This document shows positions 43,316 to 52,739 of a DNA stretch of 63,997 bases, one piece after another. Numbering within the stretch: the stretch's first letter is position 1; every line of letters begins with the position of its first letter. A program made the translations under genes and the position numbers. The notes beneath the pieces were generated by a model that saw nothing but the letters and a program-made list of their open reading frames with translations, made no database searches and was not told the DNA's origin. Origin of the DNA: Streptomyces sp. NP-1717 (GTDB lineage Bacteria > Actinomycetota > Actinomycetes > Streptomycetales > Streptomycetaceae). Where the stretch lies: positions 1 to 63,997 of the forward strand of contig NZ_JAAPBF010000017.1 of NCBI RefSeq assembly GCF_022695985.1, given 5' to 3'.

Positions 43316-43606
43316 ATGGCCTACGAAATTCCGGTGACGCAAGCGAGGGCGGAACTCGCGGACCTGATCAACCGGGTCGTCTACGGCGAGGAACACGTCG
43401 TGGTGACGCGTCACGGCAAGCCGCTCGTCGCCCTGGTGTCGGCCGCTGACCTGGAGCGACTGGAGAGCCTCAAGTCCGAGGAGGCCGCCGCGGCCGAGGA
43501 GCGGGTGATCGCTTCGGTGAGCGCGATCAGGTCGGTGGCGTCCGCTCCGGGCGAACGCGCGGACTTCGGCATCGTGGCGAAACACGAGCGGCCGGAGAGG
43601 CGCTGA
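43316..43606 (+). CDS. Phd/YefM-family antitoxin (orphan)
   Basis: A 96-residue Phd/YefM antitoxin. The N-terminal DNA-binding/dimer domain shows [20 protein letters not shown], then [22 protein letters not shown] (about residues 2-48), the classic family sequence. A Ser/Ala/Glu-rich helical tail follows, normally the toxin-binding region. No RelE, YoeB or Doc gene follows; the next gene is a convergent membrane protein. I start at ATG 43316, behind GGAG, although ATG 43307 is possible. It is divergent from the ClpP-like gene and could repress it through the TGTAC palindrome. Confidence 0.85.
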   Translation: MAYEIPVTQARAELADLINRVVYGEEHVVVTRHGKPLVALVSAADLERLESLKSEEAAAAEERVIASVSAIRSVASAPGERADFGIVAKHERPERR

Positions 43607-43664
43607 GATCTCCGGCCCCGGACGCCGGGCGCGGCGGGGTTCTGTCCCGGCTGCCACGCTCGGA

Positions 43665-43691
43665 CGCCGGATGGGCTGGGCCCGTCCGGCG
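43665..43691. terminator. Bidirectional hairpin terminator
   Basis: CGCCGGATGGGC (43665-43676) pairs with GCCCGTCCGGCG (43680-43691) with one wobble position and a three-base loop. It lies between the convergent antitoxin and YhgE-like genes. Confidence 0.65.
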
Positions 43692-43725
43692 TGATGGTGG
43701 GTGTGCGCGGTTCGGTGAGACGCGG

Positions 43726-44730
43726 TCAGGCGGCCGGGGCGGGCTCCCGCGTACGCGCCGGGGCGTCGGGCGAGTCCGGGGTCTCGGGCGCCGCGGCCGT
43801 GCGGCGTGCCCCCAGCATCACGGCGGCCAGGCCCAGCACCGCCCACGCGGTGAGCGTCAGCGCGGGTGTCGCCGCCGCGTTCCCGTCGAAGTAGGCGACC
43901 GAGCGGAGCAGTGAACCGCTCGCGCCCGGCGGCAGCCACTGACCGAGCGCCCCGACCGATTCCGGCAGGAGTTCGGGCGCACTCGACACTCCGGAGAGCG
44001 GGTTGCCGAGCAGCGCCACCAGCAGCGCCCCGAGACCGATCCCGGCCCGGCCCAGGAGCGCGGCGAGCCCGGCCACGGTCGCGCCGATGGCCAGGACGGC
44101 GAGCCCGAACACCCCTGCCTCCGCCCACCAGTCGCCGGCGAGCACGTCCAGCCAGTTGTGGGCGAGGGCGGTGGCCATGAGGCCCGCCAGGGCCGCCGCT
44201 CCGAACAGCGTGCCCAGCGCGCGGACGCCGCGCAGTGCGAGCAGGCTCACCAGCGCGCCGGTGGCGACGCCCGCCAGGGACAGCGGGAGCATGCTCGCGC
44301 CGAACACGCCGCCGCGCGGGTCGCCCGGGGGCGTCGCGACCACGTCGGTCACACGGACCTGGGTGCCCGCCGGTGCCCGCGCGGTCACGGCCTCCCTGAG
44401 CAGCTGGGCGACGGCTGGTCCGGCCGCGGACGCCGTCAGCAGGTGCGGTCCCTCCGGTGCGGCGACCACGGCCCCGTAGACGTCCCGTTCCTCGACGGCC
44501 GCGCGGGCGGCGGCCTCGTCGTCGTACCGGTGCACCTCGAAGGCGCCCGGCTGCCGCTCGAATCCCCGCTGGAGCGGCGCCGTCGCCGCGGCGGGCCCCG
44601 CGACGCCGACCGGCAGATCGTGGGGGGCCGTCCGGGCGGCGGGCCAGGCGAAGGCCGACAGCGCCAGAGCGGCGATCAGGGGGATCAGGAGGATGACGCC
44701 GATCATGCGGCGGGTGGGGGAGGCGGGCAT
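43726..44730 (-). CDS. YhgE/Pip-like multi-pass membrane protein
   Basis: A 334-residue membrane protein resembling YhgE/ABC-2-type permeases. One N-terminal helix (about residues 8-30) is followed by an external domain (about 35-140; LPVGVAGPAAATAPLQRGFE, HRYDDEAAARAAVEERDVYG) and then five helices (about 150-315). The C-terminus is a Pro/Thr/Glu-rich tail. No ATPase gene is adjacent. The YhgE group includes stress- and drug-linked exporters, so a role in drug efflux or envelope stress is plausible. I start at ATG 44730 behind GAGGAC. It is divergent from a TetR regulator, whose twin operators flank its promoter. Confidence 0.78.
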   Translation of the reverse strand: MPASPTRRMIGVILLIPLIAALALSAFAWPAARTAPHDLPVGVAGPAAATAPLQRGFERQPGAFEVHRYDDEAAARAAVEERDVYGAVVAAPEGPHLLTASAAGPAVAQLLREAVTARAPAGTQVRVTDVVATPPGDPRGGVFGASMLPLSLAGVATGALVSLLALRGVRALGTLFGAAALAGLMATALAHNWLDVLAGDWWAEAGVFGLAVLAIGATVAGLAALLGRAGIGLGALLVALLGNPLSGVSSAPELLPESVGALGQWLPPGASGSLLRSVAYFDGNAAATPALTLTAWAVLGLAAVMLGARRTAAAPETPDSPDAPARTREPAPAA

Positions 44731-44764
44731 CGTGTCCTCGCTTCGGTCCACGGGAGCGGTAAAA

Positions 44765-44841
44765 AAGAAGGATCGTTCGTTTTACGGATTCCACTGTCAC
44801 CGCGGAACGGAACCTTGTCAAGAAGGAATGTTCGTTTTACG
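44765..44841. promoter_or_regulatory. Twin operators for the TetR regulator
   Basis: Two near-identical 22-bp sequences, 20 of 22 bases alike, lie at 44765-44786 and 44820-44841 (AAGAAGGATCGTTCGTTTTA and AAGAAGGAATGTTCGTTTTA plus CG). Their spacing is 55 bp. Each has a GAA-N6-TTC core suited to TetR binding. One copy lies next to each divergent gene, and the second ends eight bases before the TetR start, so autorepression and repression of the YhgE-like gene are both expected. Confidence 0.8.
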
Positions 44842-44849
44842 TTGCTCGC

Positions 44850-45470
44850 ATGGCACGCGTATCGCAGCAGCACCTGGACGCCCGCAGGCGTCAGATCCTC
44901 GACGGCGCCGCGCGCTGTTTCGCGCGCAACGGCTTCCACGCCACGTCGATGCAGGACGTGCTGCGCGAGGTCGACCTCTCCGCCGGCGCCGTCTACCGCT
45001 ACTTCAGCGGCAAGGAGGAGTTGATCGGGGCCATCGTCGCCGAGGTGCTCGACACCGTCAGGGAGGCGTTCGAGGAGGCCGCGCGCCAGAGTCCGCCCGA
45101 CCCGCCGGACGTGCTGGTCGGCGAGGTGATGGGGCGCGTGGTGTACGGGGAGCACGTCCGGGGCGTCACCGTCGAGATGCCCCGCCTGCTCATCCAGGTG
45201 TGGGGGGAGACCCTGCGCAACGAGTCGCTCGCGGAGCTGCTCCGGACCGGCTACGACGCGGTGCGCGCCGCCTGGGTCGAGGTCGTCGAGGCGTACCAGG
45301 CGGCGGGGCTGATGCGGGACGACATCCCGGCGGAGCATGTCGCCCGGACGGTGATCGCCACGGTGCAGGGCTTCGCCGCCCAGCAGGCGCTGTTCGGTGA
45401 GGCCCCGGTGGAGATCCTCCAGGACGGCCTGCGCGGGTTGATGTCCATGGGTGCGCAAAGGCCCGGTTAA
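44850..45470 (+). CDS. TetR-family transcriptional repressor
   Basis: A 206-residue TetR-family regulator. The N-terminal HTH is typical (about residues 8-55: [20 protein letters not shown], then [34 protein letters not shown]). The C-terminal ligand domain is helical with an Arg/Glu-rich surface and hydrophobic pocket. The start is ATG 44850. The gene is divergent from the YhgE-like membrane protein. Two 22-bp operators lie between them, strongly suggesting that it represses that transporter and itself, released by an unknown ligand such as a drug. It ends 135 bp before the urease operon. Confidence 0.92.
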   Translation: MARVSQQHLDARRRQILDGAARCFARNGFHATSMQDVLREVDLSAGAVYRYFSGKEELIGAIVAEVLDTVREAFEEAARQSPPDPPDVLVGEVMGRVVYGEHVRGVTVEMPRLLIQVWGETLRNESLAELLRTGYDAVRAAWVEVVEAYQAAGLMRDDIPAEHVARTVIATVQGFAAQQALFGEAPVEILQDGLRGLMSMGAQRPG

Positions 45471-45605
45471 CCTGCCGGAAAAACTTCCGCCGTAACGTGC
45501 GATGTCTCTCCGCGTTGCCCTCTCACGTGTTCAACAGAGTGTTGAATCGACACGGGTGGACAACAGGCTCCACGCCGGACCGGGCCGCGACAGTGAGGTG
45601 GGAAC
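45471..45605 (+). promoter_or_regulatory. Urease operon upstream region with palindrome
   Basis: TTCAAC-AGAGT-GTTGAA (45530-45546) is a perfect 6-bp inverted repeat. A GTAAC (45492-45496) is a possible GlnR half-site, GTnAC, but the expected GAAAC at the usual six-base distance is missing. CGGAA/TTCCG just after the TetR stop (around 45476-45489) could be a small terminator. The GTG of ureA follows GAGGTGGG. Confidence 0.45.
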
Positions 45606-45908
45606 GTGCAGTTGACCCCGCACGAGCAGGAACGTCTGCTCATCCATGTGGCCGCCGACGTGGCCACCAGACGGCTGGCGCGCGGACTGCGTCTCAACCA
45701 CCCCGAGGCGGTCGCCCTCATCACCTCGCACCTCCTCGAAGGCGCCAGGGACGGCCGTACCGTCGCCGAACTCATGGCGTCCGGACGCAAGGTGCTCACC
45801 CGCGACGACGTCATGGAGGGCATCCCCGAGATGATCCACGACGTGCAGGTCGAGGCCACCTTCCCGGACGGCACCAAGCTCGTCACCGTCCACGACCCGA
45901 TCGTCTGA
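45606..45908 (+). CDS. ureA: Urease gamma subunit
   Basis: The 100-residue gamma subunit of urease. The sequence is a close match throughout: [20 protein letters not shown], then [20 protein letters not shown], then [20 protein letters not shown] and the closing VHDPIV. It forms part of the (alpha-beta-gamma)3 holoenzyme. The start is GTG 45606. It is the first gene of ureABCFGD, followed after 14 bp by ureB. No ureE or nickel permease is present in the operon. Confidence 0.95.
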   Translation: MQLTPHEQERLLIHVAADVATRRLARGLRLNHPEAVALITSHLLEGARDGRTVAELMASGRKVLTRDDVMEGIPEMIHDVQVEATFPDGTKLVTVHDPIV

Positions 45909-45922
45909 GGGGAGGGCCGCCG

Positions 45923-46234
45923 ATGATTCCCGGAGAGATCCTTTACGGCGACGACGCCGTGCAGCTCAACGAGGGCCGCCCCGTCACCCGTCTCACCGTG
46001 CTCAACGCCGCCGACCGGCCCGTCCAGATCGGCTCCCACTACCACTTCGCCGAGACCAATCCCGGCCTGCGGTTCGACCGCGCGGCGGCGTACGGCCTGC
46101 GCCTGAACGTGGCCGCCGGCACGTCCGTACGGTTCGAGCCCGGCATCCCCGTCGACGTCGAACTCGTCCCGCTCGCCGGGCACCGCGTCGTACCGGGCCT
46201 GCGCGGCGCGACCGGAGGTCCCCTCGATGCCTGA
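45923..46234 (+). CDS. ureB: Urease beta subunit
   Basis: The 103-residue beta subunit. Signatures are [40 protein letters not shown], then [16 protein letters not shown] and [12 protein letters not shown], all standard for this structural subunit. The start is ATG 45923, behind GGAG. Its stop overlaps ureC by eight bases, so the three structural subunits are translationally linked. In some organisms ureA and ureB are fused; here they are separate. Confidence 0.95.
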   Translation: MIPGEILYGDDAVQLNEGRPVTRLTVLNAADRPVQIGSHYHFAETNPGLRFDRAAAYGLRLNVAAGTSVRFEPGIPVDVELVPLAGHRVVPGLRGATGGPLDA

Positions 46235-47948
46235 GCTGAACAGAGCCGTCTACGCCGACCTCTTCGGCCCCACCACCGGCGACCGGATCCGGCTCGCCGA
46301 CACCGACCTCCTCGTCGAGATCGAGGAGGACCGCTCCGGCGGCCCCGGACTCGCCGGGGACGAGGCGGTGTTCGGCGGCGGCAAGGTGATCCGTGAGTCG
46401 ATGGGCCAGTCGCGTACGACGCGGGCCGAGGGCGCCCCGGACACCGTGCTCACCGGCGCCGTGATCATCGACCACTGGGGCGTCGTCAAGGCCGACATCG
46501 GCATCAGGGACGGCCGTATCACCGGCATCGGCAAGGCCGGCAACCCCGACACCATGGACGGCGTCCACCCCGATCTCGTCATCGGGCCCGAGACCGAGAT
46601 CATCGCGGGCAACGGGAAGATCCTCACCGCCGGAGCCGTCGACGCCCACGTCCACTTCATCTCGCCGACCCTCGTCGACCAGGCGCTCTCCTCCGGCATC
46701 ACCACCCTCGTCGGCGGCGGCACCGGACCCGCCGAGGGGACGAAGGCCACCACCGTCACGCCGGGGCCCTGGCATCTGGCACGGATGTTCGCCGCCCTGG
46801 ACTCGGCCCCCGTCAACATCGGACTGCTCGGCAAGGGCAACACGATGTCGCGCGACGCCATGTACTCCCAACTGCGCGGCGGCGCCCTCGGGTTCAAGAT
46901 CCACGAGGACTGGGGGGCGACCCCGGCCGTCATCGACACCTGCCTCGGCGTCTGCGAGGAGACCGGCGTCCAGCTCGCCATCCACACCGACACACTCAAC
47001 GAGGCCGGATTCGTTGCCGACACCCTCGCCGCCGTCGCCGGGCGGACCCTGCACGCGTACCACTCGGAGGGCGCGGGCGGCGGTCACGCCCCCGACATCA
47101 TCACGGTGGTCTCCGAGCCGTACGTCCTGCCCAGTTCGACCAACCCCACGCGGCCGCACACCGTCAACACCATCGACGAACACCTCGACATGCTGATGGT
47201 CTGTCACCACCTCAACCCCGCCGTCCCCGAGGACCTGGCGTTCGCCGAGTCACGGATCAGACCGTCCACCATCGCCGCCGAGGACATCCTGCACGACCTC
47301 GGAGCCGTCTCGATCATCTCCTCCGACTCCCAGGCCATGGGCCGTATCGGCGAGGTGATCCTGCGGACCTGGCAGACCGCGCACGTCATGAAGAAACGCC
47401 GGGGCGCACTGCCCGGCGACGGCCGGGCCGACAACCACCGGGTCCGCCGGTACATCGCCAAGTACACCGTCAACCCGGCCGTCGCGCAGGGACTCGGCCA
47501 CGAGATCGGCTCCGTCGAGACCGGCAAACTCGCCGATCTCGTCCTGTGGGACCCGGCGTTCTTCGGTGTGAAGCCCCAACTGGTCATCAAGGGCGGCCAG
47601 ATCGCGTACGCGCAGATGGGCGACGCCAACGCCTCCATCCCCACCCCGCAACCCGTCATGCCCCGGCCCATGTTCGGCGCGACCGGCACCGCCCCGGCGG
47701 CCAACTCCGTCAACTTCGTCGCACAGGAGGCGATCGAGGACGCCCTGCCCGAACGCCTCGGCCTCGGCAAACGCTTCGTACCCATCGAGAACACCCGCTC
47801 CGTCGGCAAGGCCGACATGCGGCAGAACGACGCCCTGCCACGGGTCCAGGTCGACCCCGACACCTTCACGGTGACCATCGACGGAGAGGTGGTCGAACCG
47901 GCACCCGCCGCCGAACTGCCCCTGGCGCAGCGCTACTTCCTCTTCTGA
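46227..47948 (+). CDS. ureC: Urease alpha (catalytic) subunit
   Basis: The 573-residue nickel-bearing catalytic subunit, which hydrolyses urea to ammonia and carbamate. Motifs are [10 protein letters not shown] (nickel-ligand His pair), [10 protein letters not shown] with the carbamylated Lys (about residue 221), [26 protein letters not shown] and [20 protein letters not shown], whose His is catalytic. Length matches the family. The stop and ureF start share one base (TGATG). All metal ligands are present, so the enzyme should be active once matured by UreDFG. Confidence 0.97.
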   Translation: MPELNRAVYADLFGPTTGDRIRLADTDLLVEIEEDRSGGPGLAGDEAVFGGGKVIRESMGQSRTTRAEGAPDTVLTGAVIIDHWGVVKADIGIRDGRITGIGKAGNPDTMDGVHPDLVIGPETEIIAGNGKILTAGAVDAHVHFISPTLVDQALSSGITTLVGGGTGPAEGTKATTVTPGPWHLARMFAALDSAPVNIGLLGKGNTMSRDAMYSQLRGGALGFKIHEDWGATPAVIDTCLGVCEETGVQLAIHTDTLNEAGFVADTLAAVAGRTLHAYHSEGAGGGHAPDIITVVSEPYVLPSSTNPTRPHTVNTIDEHLDMLMVCHHLNPAVPEDLAFAESRIRPSTIAAEDILHDLGAVSIISSDSQAMGRIGEVILRTWQTAHVMKKRRGALPGDGRADNHRVRRYIAKYTVNPAVAQGLGHEIGSVETGKLADLVLWDPAFFGVKPQLVIKGGQIAYAQMGDANASIPTPQPVMPRPMFGATGTAPAANSVNFVAQEAIEDALPERLGLGKRFVPIENTRSVGKADMRQNDALPRVQVDPDTFTVTIDGEVVEPAPAAELPLAQRYFLF

Positions 47949-48622
47949 TGAGCCGCGCCGCACTGCTCGTCCTCGCCGACGGACGGTTCCCGGCCGGCGG
48001 CCACGCCCACTCGGGCGGCGCCGAGGCGGCCGTCCGCGCGGGGCGGCTCACCGACGCCCGCGACCTGGCGTCCTTCTGCCGGGGCCGGCTCCACACCACC
48101 GGCCTCACCACCGCCGCGCTCGCCGCGGCGGCCGTACTCGGCGTCGACCCCCTTGCACTGGACGAGGCCGCCGACGCACGCACCCCCTCACCCGCCCTGC
48201 GCGCCACCGCACGCAGACTGGGCCGCCAGATGATGCGCGCCGCACGCGCCACCTGGCCGGGCCCCGAACTCGACGCGCTGGCCGCGGCCCGCCCGCGCGG
48301 CGCCCACCAGCCGATCGTCCTCGGCCTCGCCGCGCGCTCGGCCGGTCTCGGACCCGAGGACGCCGCGCACTGCGTCCTGTACGAGACGGCGAGCGGCCCG
48401 GCCACCGCCGCCGTACGTCTGCTCAGCCTGGACCCCTTCGACGCGACCGCCGTCCTCGCCCGGCTGGCACCCGACATCGACGAAGCCGCCCGGCACGCCG
48501 TGGCCACCGCGCACCGCGCCGTACGCAAGGGCCCCGGCGCGCTGCCCGCCGCCTCGGCGCCGCTGCTCGACATCACCGCCGAGGCGCACGCGGCCTGGGC
48601 GGTGCGCCTCTTCGCCTCGTAA
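47948..48622 (+). CDS. ureF: Urease accessory protein UreF
   Basis: The 224-residue helical accessory protein that, with UreD and UreG, delivers nickel to urease. The N-terminus [19 protein letters not shown] matches the family's DS.FP.GG.AHS start. The centre has helices with [20 protein letters not shown] and [20 protein letters not shown], then [20 protein letters not shown]. It follows ureC with a one-base overlap. It lacks the usual LQ[LI]ADSS opening but aligns overall. No other function is likely. Confidence 0.92.
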   Translation: MSRAALLVLADGRFPAGGHAHSGGAEAAVRAGRLTDARDLASFCRGRLHTTGLTTAALAAAAVLGVDPLALDEAADARTPSPALRATARRLGRQMMRAARATWPGPELDALAAARPRGAHQPIVLGLAARSAGLGPEDAAHCVLYETASGPATAAVRLLSLDPFDATAVLARLAPDIDEAARHAVATAHRAVRKGPGALPAASAPLLDITAEAHAAWAVRLFAS

Positions 48623-48659
48623 CGCCTCGCAGCACCACTCGTCACGAAGGAGCCGCACC

Positions 48660-49355
48660 ATGCACCTCGACCACGCGGACCCGTACACCGACCCGTATCC
48701 GGGCCCGCACGGCCACGGCGCCGGGGCCGCCCGCCCCGACGGCTCGCGCCGGGCCCTGCGCATCGGCCTCGGCGGGCCCGTCGGCTCCGGCAAGACCGCG
48801 ACCGTCGCGGCCCTCTGCCGGTCACTGCGCGACCAGTTGTCCATCGCCGTCGTCACCAACGACATCTACACGCGGGAGGACGCGGCGTTCCTGCTGCGCA
48901 ACGCGGTGCTGCCCGCCGAGCGGATCCAGGCCGTCGAGACCGGCGCCTGCCCGCACACCGCGATCCGCGACGACATCTCCGCCAACCTCGAAGCCGTCGA
49001 GGATCTGGAGGACTCCGTCGGACCGCTCGACCTGATCCTCGTCGAGTCCGGCGGGGACAACCTCACCGCCACCTTCTCCAAGGGCCTCGTGGACGCGCAG
49101 ATCTTCGTCATCGACGTGGCCGGCGGCGACGACATCCCCCGCAAGGGCGGTCCCGGCGTGACCACCTCCGACCTGCTGGTGATCAACAAGACCGACCTCG
49201 CGCCGTACGTCGGCTCGGACCTCGGGCGCATGGCGTCCGACGCCAAGGAGCAGCGCGGCGAACTGCCCGTCCTGTTCACCTCGCTCACCGGCCCCGACGG
49301 GGTGGCCCCGGTGGCCGACTGGGTACGCGCGCGATTCACCGCCTGGACCGCATGA
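48660..49355 (+). CDS. ureG: Urease accessory GTPase UreG
   Basis: The 231-residue GTPase that powers nickel insertion into urease. The P-loop is [20 protein letters not shown] (about residues 36-55), with [34 protein letters not shown] and [11 protein letters not shown] (NKxD). A short N-terminal His/Asp-rich stretch ([19 protein letters not shown]) could bind nickel, which is notable since a separate UreE metallochaperone is absent. The start is ATG 48660, behind GAAGGAG. It ends with a four-base overlap with ureD. Confidence 0.95.
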   Translation: MHLDHADPYTDPYPGPHGHGAGAARPDGSRRALRIGLGGPVGSGKTATVAALCRSLRDQLSIAVVTNDIYTREDAAFLLRNAVLPAERIQAVETGACPHTAIRDDISANLEAVEDLEDSVGPLDLILVESGGDNLTATFSKGLVDAQIFVIDVAGGDDIPRKGGPGVTTSDLLVINKTDLAPYVGSDLGRMASDAKEQRGELPVLFTSLTGPDGVAPVADWVRARFTAWTA

Positions 49356-50167
49356 GCGTCCACGCCACCGCCCGGATCACCGCCGCGCCCGACGGACGCG
49401 GCGGCACCGTCCTGCCCGTGCTGGAGAGCGCCGGCCCGCTCGCACTGCGCCGTACCCGAGCGGCCACCACCGGCACGGGCCCCCACCCGGGTGGCGGCCC
49501 GGACGCCCGCTCCGCCGCGCCCGCCCGCGTCACCGTCGTCGGCGCGATGAGCGCACCGCTCGGCGGCGACCGGCTCGCCCTGGAGGTGGGGGTACGGGAC
49601 GGGGCCGCGCTCACCGTGGACGCGGCGGCGGCCATGATCGCGCTGCCCGGCCGCCGCGCCGGTGACGAGCCCGCCGACCACGCCGGCTACGACGTACGGC
49701 TGACGGTCGGCGCGGACGCCGTACTGCACTGGCTGCCCGAGCAGTTGATCTCCGTCACCGGCAGCGACCTGCGCACACACACCCGCGTCGAACTCGCCCC
49801 CACCGCCCGGCTGGTGCTGCGCGAGGAACTCGTCCTCGGGCGCCACGGAGAGGCGCCCGGCACCGTCACCTCCCGGCTCACCGTGCACCACGCGGGCCGC
49901 CCGCTGCTGGACCAGCAACTCGCCCTCGGACCCGGCGCACCCGGTGGATGGGACGGCGGCGCGGTCGTCGCAGACCATCGTGCGGTCGGCCAACTACTGC
50001 TGGTGGCACCGGAGTTCGAGGAGAAGCCGGTGGCGCCCCGGCTGCTCGGCGACACCGCCGTACGCACCCCGCTCGCCGGTCCCGCAGCGCTGGTGACCGC
50101 CCTCGCCCCGGACGCCCGGGCGCTGCGGCGGGTCCTGGACGACGCCCTGGCGGACATGTACCGCTGA
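49352..50167 (+). CDS. ureD: Urease accessory protein UreD
   Basis: The 271-residue UreD (UreH) accessory protein, the scaffold that binds apo-urease and UreF-UreG. The sequence is family-typical but divergent: [60 protein letters not shown], then [20 protein letters not shown] and [16 protein letters not shown]. It starts at ATG 49352, overlapping ureG by four bases, and ends the operon. Actinobacterial UreD proteins are shorter and more divergent than the enterobacterial type, matching what is seen. Confidence 0.9.
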   Translation: MSVHATARITAAPDGRGGTVLPVLESAGPLALRRTRAATTGTGPHPGGGPDARSAAPARVTVVGAMSAPLGGDRLALEVGVRDGAALTVDAAAAMIALPGRRAGDEPADHAGYDVRLTVGADAVLHWLPEQLISVTGSDLRTHTRVELAPTARLVLREELVLGRHGEAPGTVTSRLTVHHAGRPLLDQQLALGPGAPGGWDGGAVVADHRAVGQLLLVAPEFEEKPVAPRLLGDTAVRTPLAGPAALVTALAPDARALRRVLDDALADMYR

Positions 50168-50312
50168 GCGGAACCGGATTCACCGGCTATCGGTTCGGCA
50201 AAGAATCAGGGCCATCACCTGTTCCCGACGGGTCCCGAGACGGAAGGATCCTCCCGATAACCCTACGAACAGCGCCGCAGCGCGCGGCGCGCCACACAGG
50301 GGGAGGTACCAC

Positions 50313-51926
50313 TTGAGACGCACAGCACTACTCGGCTCGGCCGGCACCCTGCTCGCGGGCACGCTCATCGCCACCACACTCGCCGCCACGTCGGCGAGCG
50401 CCGACGCCCGCGCGGCCGACGGCTCGAAGGCGCGGAGCGAGGAGCAGAGGACCCGGAGCGCTCAGGCACACGGCGCCGAGGTCGCCGCCGAGCGCGCCGC
50501 GAAGAAGGGCATCGACTGGGCGGACTGCCCCGCCGACTGGGCCCTGGAGAAGCCGATCCAGTGCGGCTACGTGAGCGTTCCGCTCGACTACGCCCGTCCC
50601 CACGGCAAGCAGATCAAGATAGCCGTCGACCGGATAGGCAACACGGGCGGCGCGGGTGAGCGTCAGGGCTCCCTCGTCTACAACCCCGGTGGCCCCGGCG
50701 GTTCCGGCATGGCGTTCCCGCGCCGTGTCGTGACCAAGAACGCCATCTGGGCGGACGCCGCGAAGGCGTACGACTTCGTCGGCTTCGACCCGCGCGGAGT
50801 CGGCCGCTCGACGCCCATCTCGTGCGTCGACCCGCAGGAGTTCGTCAAGGCGCCCAAGGCCGACCCCGTCCCCGACAGCGAGGCCGACAAGCGGGCCCAG
50901 CGCAAGCTCGCCGCCGAGTACGCGGACGGCTGCAAGGAGCGCAGCGGCTGGATGCTGCCGCACATGACGACGCCCAACACCGCGCGGGACCTCGACGTCC
51001 TGCGGGCGGCGCTCGGCGACAGGAAGCTCAACTTCGTCGGCGTCTCCTACGGCACCTACCTGGGCGCCGTCTACGGCACGCTCTTCCCGTCCCATGTGCG
51101 ACGCATGGTGCTGGACAGCGTGGTCAACCCGTCGAGGGAGAAGATCTGGTACCAGGCCAACCTGGACCAGGACGTCGCCTTCGAGAAGCGCTTCGACGAC
51201 TGGAAGAAGTGGGTCGCCGAGAACGATGCGGCGTTCCACATCGGCGACACCGTCGCCAAGGTCGAGAAGCAGTGGGACACGCTCCGCGCCACCGCCAAGA
51301 AGAACCCGATCGGCGGCGTCGTGGGACCGGCCGAACTCATCGGGCTGTTCCAGAGCGCTCCGTACTACGACTCCAGCTGGGTGCCGGTCGCCGACACCTG
51401 GAGCAAGTACCTGGCCGGAGACACCCAGGCGCTCGTCGACGCCGCCGCACCCGACCTCTCCGACACGGTCGGCAACGCGCGCGCGGAGAACAGCAACGCG
51501 GTCTACACCGCCGTCGAGTGCGCCGACGCCAAGTGGCCCACGAGCTGGCGCACCTGGGACCGGGACAACACCCGGCTCCACCGCGACCACCCGTTCCTCA
51601 CCTGGGCCAACGCCTGGATGAACCTGCCCTGCGCCACCTGGGGCGTGGAACAGCAGACACCGGTCGAGGTCGGGACGGGCCGGGGCCTGCCTCCCGTACT
51701 GATCGCGCAGTCCGAGCGCGACGCCGCCACCCCGTACGGGGGCGCCGTCGAACTGCACAAGCGCTTCAAGGGCTCACGTCTGATCACCGAGCGGGACGCC
51801 GGTTCGCACGGAATCACCAATGTGGCGAACCCGTGCATCAACGACCGCGTCGAGTCGTATCTGCTCAGCGGCGAGCTCGACCGGCGCGACGTGACGTGCG
51901 CACCGCACGCCACGCCCAAGCCGTAA
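50313..51926 (+). CDS. Secreted tripeptidyl aminopeptidase-type alpha/beta hydrolase (Tap family)
   Basis: A 537-residue secreted serine peptidase of the Tap/Slp (S33) group. The signal peptide covers about residues 1-32 (LLGSAGTLLAGTLIATTLAA). The alpha/beta hydrolase core has LVYNPGGPGGSGMAFPRR (oxyanion), FDPRGVGRSTPISCVDP and the nucleophile elbow NFVGVSYGTYLGAVYGTLFP. Later come Asp in IAQSERDAATPYGG and His in DAGSHGITNVANPC, completing the triad. C-terminal TAP-C domain cysteines (CADAKWP, NLPCATW, NPCINDRV) match the family. The start is TTG 50313, right behind GGGGGAGG. It trims N-terminal tripeptides from secreted proteins. Confidence 0.93.
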   Translation: MRRTALLGSAGTLLAGTLIATTLAATSASADARAADGSKARSEEQRTRSAQAHGAEVAAERAAKKGIDWADCPADWALEKPIQCGYVSVPLDYARPHGKQIKIAVDRIGNTGGAGERQGSLVYNPGGPGGSGMAFPRRVVTKNAIWADAAKAYDFVGFDPRGVGRSTPISCVDPQEFVKAPKADPVPDSEADKRAQRKLAAEYADGCKERSGWMLPHMTTPNTARDLDVLRAALGDRKLNFVGVSYGTYLGAVYGTLFPSHVRRMVLDSVVNPSREKIWYQANLDQDVAFEKRFDDWKKWVAENDAAFHIGDTVAKVEKQWDTLRATAKKNPIGGVVGPAELIGLFQSAPYYDSSWVPVADTWSKYLAGDTQALVDAAAPDLSDTVGNARAENSNAVYTAVECADAKWPTSWRTWDRDNTRLHRDHPFLTWANAWMNLPCATWGVEQQTPVEVGTGRGLPPVLIAQSERDAATPYGGAVELHKRFKGSRLITERDAGSHGITNVANPCINDRVESYLLSGELDRRDVTCAPHATPKP

Positions 51927-51948
51927 GGCGCGGGAGGCACCGGTGACG

Positions 51949-51988
51949 GGGAGGGGGCGGCTGCCCGGAAGGGCCGCCGCCCCCTCCC
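51949..51988. terminator. Strong bidirectional hairpin terminator
   Basis: GGGAGGGGGCGGC (51949-51961) pairs perfectly with GCCGCCCCCTCCC (51976-51988) across a 14-base loop. It lies between the convergent Tap-type and PlsC genes. Confidence 0.75.
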
Positions 51989-52022
51989 TCACGACCGTCC
52001 CCGGACCGGACCTGGCGTGGCG

Positions 52023-52739
52023 TCAGCGCCGCAGGCGCGGGAACTTCTTCGCTGGCGCGCGCTCCGCCTCCTCGGCCTTCACCTCGGCGGCGTACCGGTC
52101 CACGTACTCCTGACCGGACAGGCCGAGGATCGCGTACATGATCTCGTCGGTCACCGCCCGGACGGCCGCCTTCTCGTTCTCCAGGCCCGCGTACCGGGAG
52201 AAGTCCAGCGGTTCGCCGAAGCGGATCGTGACCTGCTTGATGTTCGGGATCTTCTGGCCGGGAGGCTGGATCTCGAACGTACCGACCATCGCGCACGGCA
52301 CCACCGGGACCTGTGCCTTGATGGCCATCACCGCGACCCCGACCTTGCCCTTGTAGAGCCGTCCGTCGTGCGAGCGCGTGCCCTCCGGGTAGATGCCCAG
52401 CAGTTCACCCTTGCCGAGCACTCCGAGCCCCTCCCGGATCGCCGCCTGTCCGGCCTCCTTGCCGGACCGGTCGACCGGGATCTGACCGGCGCTGCGGAAG
52501 AACGTGGCGGTGAGCCGTCCCTTGACCCCGGGCCCGGTGAAGTACTCCGCCTTCGCGAGAAAGGTGATGCGCCGCCGGATGATGGCGGGCATCAGGAAGT
52601 GGTCGGAGAACGACAGGTGATTTCCCGCGACAATGGCGGCACCGTCCGCCGGGATATTGTCCAGCCCCTGGATCCTCGGCCGGAAGAGAAGCCTCAGCAG
52701 CGGACCCAACAGGACGTATTTCAGGACGTAGTAGAACAC
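52023..52739 (-). CDS. plsC: 1-acyl-sn-glycerol-3-phosphate acyltransferase (PlsC family)
   Basis: A 238-residue membrane-associated acyltransferase that makes phosphatidic acid from lysophosphatidate. Block I is GNHLSFSDHFLMP (HxxxxD, about residues 37-49), block II is FTGPGVKGRLTATFFRSAGQ, block III is GIYPEGTRSHDGRLYKG and block IV is VPVVPCAMVGT. A hydrophobic N-terminus (FYYVLKYVLLGPLLRLLF) anchors it. Start GTG 52739 is weakly supported: GGAG occurs a little upstream. It is convergent with the Tap-type gene. The paralogue number in Streptomyces is high, so a specialised role is possible. Confidence 0.9.
   Translation of the reverse strand: MFYYVLKYVLLGPLLRLLFRPRIQGLDNIPADGAAIVAGNHLSFSDHFLMPAIIRRRITFLAKAEYFTGPGVKGRLTATFFRSAGQIPVDRSGKEAGQAAIREGLGVLGKGELLGIYPEGTRSHDGRLYKGKVGVAVMAIKAQVPVVPCAMVGTFEIQPPGQKIPNIKQVTIRFGEPLDFSRYAGLENEKAAVRAVTDEIMYAILGLSGQEYVDRYAAEVKAEEAERAPAKKFPRLRR

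Noticed and set aside
45492..45508. A full GlnR box before ureA
   Set aside because: GTAAC fits one half-site, but the expected GAAAC-type partner six bases away is absent.
46002..47210. A 402-residue minus-strand frame inside ureBC
   Set aside because: UreB and UreC are unambiguous; composition (Val/Gly/Asp-rich) is typical of the reverse complement.
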